Shown here: positions 1 to 4,949 of the stretch, piece by piece
Numbering within the stretch: the first letter of the stretch is position 1
How the letters are laid out: each line of letters starts with the position of its first letter
Translations under genes and position numbers: made by a program
NCBI GenBank assembly: GCA_017464565.1
Contig: JAFTZH010000007.1
Coordinates: 1-32,974 of the forward strand
Source: Clostridia bacterium
Lineage (GTDB): Bacteria; Bacillota; Clostridia; Oscillospirales; CAG-272
Reading direction: 5' to 3'
Length of the DNA: 32,974 nucleotides
Notes under the pieces: generated by a model
The model's input: only the letters and a program-made list of their open reading frames with translations
What the model was told of the DNA's origin: nothing
Database searches by the model: none

Positions 1-3
1 AGA

Positions 4-171
4 GGTTGAGAGTAGTGTAATTTTATAAGGGACTCAAACTGTCGGGTTGTTTAAAGCTTATTGAATTAAGTTTGAGAGTAGTGTAATTTTATAAGGGACT
101 CAAACCTTCATATCAGCCTCTTATCTTCTTGATTAGTTTGAGAGTAGTGTAATTTTACAAAATGAAAAAAC
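4..171 (+). CRISPR. 3' end of a type II-like CRISPR array
   Basis: Three 36-nt repeat units lie at 4-39, 70-105 and 136-171, separated by two 30-nt spacers (40-69 and 106-135). The repeat starts GTTTGAGAG and ends GGGACTCAAAC, a form typical of type II (Cas9) arrays in Bacillota. The first unit differs by one base (GG for GT at 4-5). The third matches only its first 22 nt and then diverges, as expected for the repeat farthest from the leader. Transcription is therefore inferred to run rightward, with the leader, cas genes and tracrRNA off the left edge. No cas gene or tracrRNA candidate is in the window, so the type call rests on repeat form alone. Confidence 0.93.
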
Positions 172-203
172 GATGCTCCACTCGTGTGAGGCATCGTTTT
201 TCT
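165..203 (+). terminator. Rho-independent terminator closing the CRISPR array
   Basis: An A-run leads into CGATGC, which pairs with GCATCG. An inner CAC/GTG helix and a TTTTT tail follow. It begins inside the degenerate last repeat, so it most likely ends the pre-crRNA transcript. Confidence 0.8.
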
Positions 204-343
204 ATGCTTTGAGAAAACAGCTTGTCCTTATCAATTTTTAATAAATTAAGTTGATTTTTTGCTAAAAATGCTTGATGTTGCTCTTATGTTATAGCAGGGT
301 GGCAAATTTTGAGCGTTTTGCCGAAGTGCGAAAAATCCTTATT
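202..343. other. Gap between CRISPR terminator and cotJC stop
   Basis: No gene, tRNA or recognisable CotJC remnant is seen here in any frame. The stretch is AT-rich and occupies roughly the length that the missing 3' end of cotJC would fill, so a rearrangement junction probably lies near 397-400. It could belong to a dispersed repeat, but the window holds no second copy to prove that. Confidence 0.4.
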
Positions 344-805
344 TTACAAGGGCTTTCGGCGATTTTGTGATAAAGGTTGTGTTTGCGGGATTGCAGCATC
401 TGCTGCAAGGTCTTCGTTGAGGTCGGTGAGAATATCTCCCTTTACGCCTACGTATTTCATATCAAATGGGACTCCCGATGCCGCCACGGGATATAGTCCC
501 GTCGTGTGATCCACGAAGTAGGTAGCGAACGGAGACTCGGCAATCTCTTCCTCGGAGAGATTTCTTGTGAGCTGATAAAGGATAGCGGCGATTATCTCGA
601 GATGCGCGAGTTCTTCCGTGCCGATATCAGTTAATAGTCCCGTTATCTTATCGTAGGGACAAGCGTAACGCTGGTGCAGGTATCGCATAGACGCCGCAAG
701 CTCGCCATCGGGACCTCCAAGCTGAGAAATTATTATCTGAGCGAGCTTTAGGTTCGGATTTTTTATTTTAACGGGGTATTGAAGCTTTTTTTCGTATATC
801 CACAT
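344..805 (-). pseudogene. cotJC: Truncated spore coat protein CotJC (manganese catalase family)
   Basis: The 153-aa product opens with MWIYEKKLQYPVKIKNPN and carries GGPDGELAASMRYL and TEELAHLE, the hallmarks of CotJC, an inner spore-coat protein related to di-manganese catalases. E35, E65 and H68 match the first metal-ligand set. Similarity stops abruptly after EDLAAD (about residue 136, near position 398). Family members run on for about 50-70 residues that include the second Glu/His ligand pair, but here 17 unrelated residues precede the stop. The start is well placed, with GAAAGGAG about 9 nt upstream and cotJB ending 16 nt before it. It is probably non-catalytic, although a shortened structural coat protein cannot be excluded. 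Confidence 0.85.
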
Positions 806-821
806 ATCTCTGTCTCCTTTC

Positions 822-1157
822 TCAATTCGCTTCGCATTGCCACGGCCAAGGACCGTTGGTCCAGCGCCAGTTTTCCGTGTCTGCGTTGTTAAAGTGCGTT
901 ATCGGAGTACCGCTTGCCTCAAGACTCTCCGCGAGCTTGTTTCTCTCGGCAAGTAATTGATGATAGTGGTTAAGCGCTGATTTTGAGTCGGGATACGCGT
1001 CCAAATATAGTACGGTTTCGGTTATCGCGAAATCTACCATTTGGAGTCTTTTCATAAGATTTTTTGAATTTGAACAGCTGATGCCGTTGTTTGATGAATT
1101 GCGTTGAGAGGTACCGTTTGAGTAGGGTCTCGAATAATTTCTTCCGTTATTTACCAC
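822..1157 (-). CDS. cotJB: Spore coat protein CotJB
   Basis: The C-terminal 77 residues are CotJB-like: a helix with LQMVDFAITETVLYLDAYP, a HYHQLLAERNKL segment, and the family-typical tryptophan-rich end NWRWTNGPWPWQ. CotJB is a small coat component made in the mother cell and encoded between cotJA and cotJC. An in-frame ATG at 1055 has no ribosome binding site. A GTG at 1157 is preceded by AGAGGAGG with 8-nt spacing and overlaps the end of cotJA, giving a 111-aa product by translational coupling. The extra N-terminus is rich in Asn, Ser and Arg and resembles no domain I know. The family call is strong and the start moderately so. Confidence 0.85.
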   Translation of the reverse strand: MVNNGRNYSRPYSNGTSQRNSSNNGISCSNSKNLMKRLQMVDFAITETVLYLDAYPDSKSALNHYHQLLAERNKLAESLEASGTPITHFNNADTENWRWTNGPWPWQCEAN

Positions 1158-1449
1158 TGCAGCCGCCTCCTCTTCTGTCTCCGCAAACGAACGGAAGATC
1201 GAGTTCTTTAAATATAGTTCCTCTGCCAAATCCGCTTTCGGTATCGTAAATATTTCTCCAGCTTTGAAGAGGAGCGTACATTGAGGCGAGAGGAAATTCC
1301 TCAAGTCCCCATGTGCTTCGTTCGTTGCTGCCGTTATTGCTTTCGCTTCCGCAGCAGCATTGCGAAGAGGAGTTGCTGTCAAGGACTCTGCGTAAAAGCG
1401 CGTCATTTATTCTTTCGCGCGGAGTCATAAAATCGTTATCTGTATACAT
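1147..1449 (-). CDS. cotJA: Spore coat associated protein CotJA
   Basis: The C-terminal half reads PLASMYAPLQSWRNIYDTESGFGRGTIFKELDLPF, which I split as PLASMYAPLQSW followed by RNIYDTESGFGRGTIF; this is the CotJA signature of about 45 residues ending in an LDLPF-like motif. The N-terminal half is variable and contains a Cys triplet (QCCCG) and many Ser and Asn. The start chosen is the ATG at 1449, preceded by AGGCAGGA. A GTG at 1479 would add 10 residues but has a weaker context. It is the first gene of the cotJABC operon; the CotJ set is normally expressed in the mother cell during sporulation. The tail GDRRGGGCSGK overlaps the cotJB start. Confidence 0.85.
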   Translation of the reverse strand: MYTDNDFMTPRERINDALLRRVLDSNSSSQCCCGSESNNGSNERSTWGLEEFPLASMYAPLQSWRNIYDTESGFGRGTIFKELDLPFVCGDRRGGGCSGK

Positions 1450-1510
1450 ATCGTCCTGCCTTTCGGAATTTTTTTGCACCGTATTATAGACGCGCGGTGC
1501 TTCAATGATA

Positions 1511-1540
1511 AGTATATGATATTTTGTCGAAGATTGTCAA
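1511..1540 (-). promoter_or_regulatory. Candidate promoter of the cotJ operon
   Basis: On the minus strand TTGACA (1540-1535) and TATACT (1516-1511) are 18 nt apart, about 60 nt before the cotJA start. This looks like a housekeeping sigma-A promoter. A convincing sigma-E pair was not found, which is unexpected for a cotJ operon. Confidence 0.5.
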
Positions 1541-1545
1541 AGCTA

Positions 1546-1574
1546 TTGAAAACTTTGACGCTTTATGATAAAAT
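1546..1574 (+). promoter_or_regulatory. Candidate promoter of queH
   Basis: TTGAAA (1546-1551) and TAAAAT (1569-1574) have 17-nt spacing and lie about 45 nt before the queH start. It is back-to-back with the cotJ promoter. Confidence 0.5.
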
Positions 1575-1619
1575 ATTTTACGTCTTAATTCTTTAATCTT
1601 GTATGATATGGGAGGGACT

Positions 1620-2258
1620 ATGAAGAAGATAGATTATCAGAAGGTTATGGACGCGGAGCTTGAAGCCGTATCGGCGTTAAGCGCTCGTCCGTCGCTTTTG
1701 CTTCACGCTTGCTGTGCGCCTTGCTCAAGCTACGTGCTGGAATATCTGAACGAGTATTTTGATATAACGGTATACTTTTATAATCCAAATATTTCTCCGA
1801 GGGAAGAGTACGAATGGCGTGCGGAAGAATTGAGACGATTTGTTGAACAAATTGCAAAACAAAACAATATAAAGACTGTATTTGCAGATTATAACAGTGA
1901 TGATTTTTACAATACAATCTCGGGAGTCGAAAACACTGCCGAGGGTGGAGAGAGGTGCAGGCGCTGCTATGAATTGAGACTTGAGAGTACGGCGAGGTAT
2001 GCGTCTGAAAAGGGGTTCGATTATTTTTGCACCACGCTTTCTATAAGTCCGTATAAAAATTGTGTATGGCTTAACGAGATTGGTGAGGGGCTTGCGCGGA
2101 AATACGGGATTAAATATCTGCTTTCGGATTTTAAAAAGAAGAACGGATATAAGCGCTCCTGCGAGCTGTCCGAGCAATACGGTCTGTATAGACAAAACTA
2201 TTGCGGATGCGAATTTTCAAAACGTGAAGCGGAAAAGCGAGCTGAAAAAAGAAAATAA
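1620..2258 (+). CDS. queH: Epoxyqueuosine reductase QueH
   Basis: This 212-aa protein belongs to the QueH (formerly DUF208) family, which reduces epoxyqueuosine to queuosine in the wobble base of tRNAs, replacing the unrelated QueG. Cysteine motifs seen are HACCAPCSS (C31, C32, C35), CRRCYELR in the middle and YCGCEFS near the C-terminus. These are thought to hold the Fe-S cluster, a second metal and a redox pair. The STTLSISPYKN-type core is present as CTTLSISPYKN, and the length is normal. The ATG at 1620 is chosen because GGGAGG lies just upstream; starts at 1599 (TTG) and 1608 (ATG) lack one. It appears monocistronic; no other queuosine gene is nearby. Confidence 0.9.
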   Translation: MKKIDYQKVMDAELEAVSALSARPSLLLHACCAPCSSYVLEYLNEYFDITVYFYNPNISPREEYEWRAEELRRFVEQIAKQNNIKTVFADYNSDDFYNTISGVENTAEGGERCRRCYELRLESTARYASEKGFDYFCTTLSISPYKNCVWLNEIGEGLARKYGIKYLLSDFKKKNGYKRSCELSEQYGLYRQNYCGCEFSKREAEKRAEKRK

Positions 2259-2517
2259 TTATCCAAACCCATTGTTAAAATAATAATCACGGATTTATAT
2301 GAGATAAATCCTTAATATAAAGGATATTAAAAATAAAAATACAAAAAATAATCACATAAAGTGAGCGTGATAAACGCTTTTTGGAAAACGTATATAAAGC
2401 TTTGCGGGCGGCAAAAAATCATTTTTTGAATTTTGCACTTGAAATTAGTCAAAAAATGATATATAATTATTTGTCGCCCGATTTTTGCGGGTGATGAGAT
2501 ATTTTGTGAGGTTTGAT
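2259..2517. promoter_or_regulatory. Promoter region of the Sms operon with inverted repeats
   Basis: A strong promoter, TTGAAA (2439-2444) and TATAAT (2462-2467) with 17-nt spacing, precedes the ATPase gene. Around it are a perfect dyad CAAAAAAT-C-ATTTTTTG (2412-2428), a further CAAAAAATGA copy (2450-2459) inside the promoter spacer, and an outer CGGGCGGC/GTCGCCCG pair flanking the whole. These may be a repressor site, for example for an Rrf2-type Fe-S regulator, but no regulator is encoded here. An 8-bp hairpin at 2291-2311 after queH lacks a T-run and is at best a weak terminator. Confidence 0.6.
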
Positions 2518-3231
2518 ATGCTTGAATTCAGAAACGTATCTTATACTGCCCCCGACGGCAGAGAGATACTTAAGGACGTAAATTTAACTATTTCCGAGCG
2601 TTTCGTGGCAGTTACGGGACCCAACGGAAGCGGAAAATCCACTATGGCAAAGCTCATAGCGGGGATTATTTCTCCGACCGCAGGAGATATATATTTTGAG
2701 GGTAGAAAAATAACCGATATGAGCGTTACCGACAGAGCGAGAGCGGGAATAAGCTTTGCTTTTCAACAGCCCGTGCGCTTTAAGGGTATAACCGTGAAAG
2801 ATCTTTTGTCACTTTCGGCGGGCAAGGATACGAGCGTATCCGAGGCCTGCGGATATTTGTCGGAGGTCGGACTCTGCGCGAAGGACTATATAAACAGGGA
2901 AGTCAACGCATCTCTTTCGGGCGGAGAGCTTAAGCGTATAGAGATAGCTATGATAAACGCGAGAGGCACTAAGCTCTCTGTATTTGATGAGCCCGAGGCG
3001 GGAATTGACCTTTGGAGCTTTAACAGCTTGATAAAAGTTTTTGAAAATATGTACAGCAGAACCAAAGGAAGTATAGTTATCATATCTCATCAGGAGAGAA
3101 TACTTGATATTGCCGATAAAATAGTCGTTTTGTCGGGCGGCGGAATTGCCGAATACGGCTCGAAGGACGAGGTTTTGCCGAAGCTTCTTGACGTTCGGGC
3201 AGGCTGTAAATTTACCAAGGAGGCGCGGTGA
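2518..3231 (+). CDS. SufC-type Fe-S assembly ATPase (SmsC)
   Basis: This 237-aa ABC ATPase has Walker A GPNGSGKST, the Q-loop in FAFQQPVRF, the signature LSGGELKRIEIAMI, Walker B LSVFDEPEAGIDLWS and the H-loop SHQ. The E-x-GIDL pattern after Walker B is characteristic of SufC rather than of transporter ATPases. It would power Fe-S cluster assembly on its SufB-type partner in the cytoplasm. Start at 2518 (MLEFRNVSY) is favoured by GAGG 6 nt upstream. The next gene overlaps or abuts it. With only one SufB/D-type partner and no SufS, SufU or SufD nearby, it fits the SmsC half of the SUF-like minimal system described in anaerobes and archaea. Confidence 0.88.
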   Translation: MLEFRNVSYTAPDGREILKDVNLTISERFVAVTGPNGSGKSTMAKLIAGIISPTAGDIYFEGRKITDMSVTDRARAGISFAFQQPVRFKGITVKDLLSLSAGKDTSVSEACGYLSEVGLCAKDYINREVNASLSGGELKRIEIAMINARGTKLSVFDEPEAGIDLWSFNSLIKVFENMYSRTKGSIVIISHQERILDIADKIVVLSGGGIAEYGSKDEVLPKLLDVRAGCKFTKEAR

Positions 3232-3233
3232 TT

Positions 3234-4151
3234 ATGGACAAGATACAACAATCTTTGCTCGAACAGGTAGCGGGAATTCACGACGTGCCGCAGGGAGCGT
3301 ATTCGCTCAGGATAAACGGCAGTCTTTACGGTAAAAATTCGTCTGAAAATATAAACATCGTCAAAAAAGAGGACAAGCCCGGCATAGATATATATATCAA
3401 GGACGGAACGAAGAACGAGAGCGTTCATATTCCCGTTTTGCTCTCGCAGACGGGGCTTCGCGAGCTTGTTTACAACGATTTTCATATCGGACGGGACTGC
3501 GACGTAACGATTGTCGCGGGCTGCGGTATACACAACGGCGGCTCGGAGTCCTCTGAACACAGCGGAATACATTCCTTCTATCTCGCTGAGGGCGCGAGGG
3601 TTAAATACATTGAAAAGCATTACGGCGAGGGAGACGGAATGGGCAAGAATATAATGAATCCCACTACCTATGCGGAGCTTGCCGAAGGCGCTTATCTTGA
3701 GATGGAGACGGTGCAGATAAAGGGAGTTGATTCTACCGACCGCGTTACGAAGGCGGTGCTCGGAAAGGACAGCAGTATAGTGGTTCACGAAAAGATAATG
3801 ACGCACGGAGAACAGTTTGCTAAGACCGAGTTTGAGGTCGAGCTTAACGGAGAAAATTCGGGCGCTCACGTCGTTTCGAGGTCTGTGGCGAGGGATAATT
3901 CCTATCAGAAATTTATTTCGCGCGTTAAGGGTAACAATAAATGTTCTGGTCATACCGAGTGCGACGCTATCATTATGGACAACGCCAAGGTCGCGGCGGT
4001 GCCCGAAATACTTGCCTCTGATCCCGACGCGTCGCTGATACACGAGGCGGCGATAGGAAAAATAGCGGGAGAACAGCTCGTCAAGCTGATGACCCTCGGA
4101 CTTACTGAAAAAGAGGCGGAAGAAGAGATAATAAACGGATTTTTGAGATAA
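3234..4151 (+). CDS. Short SufB/SufD-family scaffold (SmsB)
   Basis: About 305 residues, much shorter than SufB (~470) or SufD (~430). It retains the right-handed beta-helix core seen in SufB/D: repeated short strands, HYGEGDGMGKN, ARDNSYQKFISRVKGNN and the family-defining SGHTECDAIIMD near residue 240, then a C-terminal helical region ending GLTEKEAEEEIINGFL. It should act as the scaffold on which a [Fe-S] cluster is built, with the upstream ATPase. An AAGGAGG at 3217-3223 serves either the ATG at 3234 (10-nt spacing) or a GTG at 3228 that forms a 4-base overlap with the upstream stop; I keep the ATG. A strong terminator follows. Confidence 0.85.
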   Translation: MDKIQQSLLEQVAGIHDVPQGAYSLRINGSLYGKNSSENINIVKKEDKPGIDIYIKDGTKNESVHIPVLLSQTGLRELVYNDFHIGRDCDVTIVAGCGIHNGGSESSEHSGIHSFYLAEGARVKYIEKHYGEGDGMGKNIMNPTTYAELAEGAYLEMETVQIKGVDSTDRVTKAVLGKDSSIVVHEKIMTHGEQFAKTEFEVELNGENSGAHVVSRSVARDNSYQKFISRVKGNNKCSGHTECDAIIMDNAKVAAVPEILASDPDASLIHEAAIGKIAGEQLVKLMTLGLTEKEAEEEIINGFLR

Positions 4152-4167
4152 TTAAGTACGATGCGCG

Positions 4168-4217
4168 GCGGCGTTTGCAGAGCTTTTACGGCTTTGCAAA
4201 CGCCGCTTTACTTAGCT
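4168..4217 (+). terminator. Terminator of the Sms operon
   Basis: A 16-nt arm at 4168-4183 (GCGGCGTTTGCAGAGC) pairs, with one wobble, with 4191-4206. A T-rich tail follows. Confidence 0.85.
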
Positions 4218-4678
4218 TTCTTGTTTATAAAAGGTAAAAATGGAAAAAAAAGGTATATATGTAATAATTAGTAATTATTTGGAATAATATCAAGAAAACG
4301 TGTTGAAAAAGTGATGAATGTGCAGAAATTATTTTAAAACTCAAGTGTAGAAAAAAACGTTCACAAATTGTGCAAAGTTTATAAAAAAATAAAGGAGGTC
4401 AAACCCTCCTAATTATTTCCTTATTTTTACATAGGTAAATTAAATTTACCAAAAAGCACAAGCTTTCGGATTTTTAAAAAAATATAGTTGAAAATATACA
4501 AAAACGCGCTAAATCGAAAGAATTATACACCAAATGCGGTAAATATAATTTACTTATTGCGAGTTTTGACGGCAAAAATAGAAAAAATGACGATAAGAAC
4601 CTTGAGGGGCATAAAAAAACGGTGCGGACAAGTATAAATATACGGGAAAGACGCTTGACGCTTGGACGGTGCGAACCC
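4218..4678. promoter_or_regulatory. AT-rich upstream region with paired 17-bp dyads
   Basis: No gene is seen. Two related inverted repeats stand out: GGTAAATTAAATTTACC (4434-4450) and GGTAAATATAATTTACT (4538-4554). Both have the form GGTAAAT-N3-ATTTAC, with centres 104 bp apart. A hairpin AGGAGG-TCAAAC-CCTCCT is at 4393-4410. Closer to the promoter are a direct repeat ACGGTGCGRAC (4619-4629 and 4666-4676) and a tandem GACGCTT (4650-4663). These look like operators for the operon that starts at 4950; the regulator is not in the window. Confidence 0.55.
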
Positions 4679-4707
4679 TTGACAATTTTGCCGAATTGTG
4701 ATAAGAT
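4679..4707 (+). promoter_or_regulatory. Promoter of the 13.5-kb transport operon
   Basis: TTGACA (4679-4684) and TAAGAT (4702-4707) are 17 nt apart. The transcript would start near 4714, leaving a leader of about 235 nt before the first gene. Confidence 0.75.
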
Positions 4708-4737
4708 ACATTATGATTTTAAGGCAAACGACTTTTT

Positions 4738-4760
4738 GGGGCTGTTTTTGCCCCTTTTTG
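4738..4760 (+). terminator. Terminator-like hairpin in the leader
   Basis: GGGGC (4738-4742) pairs with GCCCC (4750-4754) and is followed directly by TTTTT. It lies about 25 nt after the predicted transcript start, so it could attenuate the operon. The stem is only 5 bp, so this is tentative. Confidence 0.4.
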
Positions 4761-4781
4761 ACCTCGCCTTACATAACAAAC

Positions 4782-4920
4782 ACGATGCAAATGAGCATTG
4801 GTTACTGTTACCGATACCAATCCGACGAGGCGCTGTATGCCGACGGCGCGTCTCGGAGACGTGGGCTGTTGCCAATGGCGGTATCGGTGGAGCTTGCGCG
4901 TTCTTTCCCGCGTAGGCTTC
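4782..4920 (+). ncRNA. Structured 5' leader of unknown class
   Basis: A perfect 9-bp long-range helix, ACCGATACC (4810-4818) with GGTATCGGT (4880-4888), encloses further hairpins: CGTCTC-G-GAGACG at 4849-4861 and GCC-AAT-GGC at 4871-4879. An alternative ATTGGT/ACCAAT pairing (4797-4802 with 4816-4821) would compete with the outer helix. This could be a switch between two folds. It matches no riboswitch class I can name, and a coding function is not apparent. Confidence 0.45.
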
Positions 4921-4949
4921 AAAACTAAATTCAGCAGGAGGAATTTTTA

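Noticed and set aside
202..343. Possible tracrRNA or cas remnant next to the array
   Set aside because: No stretch complementary to the repeat was found beyond a 12-nt partial resemblance to the repeat (ATTTTACAAGGG), which can be chance in AT-rich DNA.
1599..1619. Upstream TTG/ATG starts for queH
   Set aside because: The GGGAGG ribosome binding site lies after them and directly before the ATG at 1620.
3090..4043. 317-codon minus-strand frame opposite the SmsB gene
   Set aside because: The sense strand carries the conserved SufB-family motif; the antisense product has no coherent domain.
4393..4410. AGGAGG...CCTCCT hairpin as a terminator or sequestered ribosome binding site
   Set aside because: There is no T-run after it and no start codon within reach, so neither role is supported. 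It is only mentioned as part of the upstream region.
4622..4928. Short plus-strand open frames (76-97 codons) in the leader of the transport operon
   Set aside because: They lack ribosome binding sites, overlap the promoter and the RNA helices, and encode nothing recognisable.
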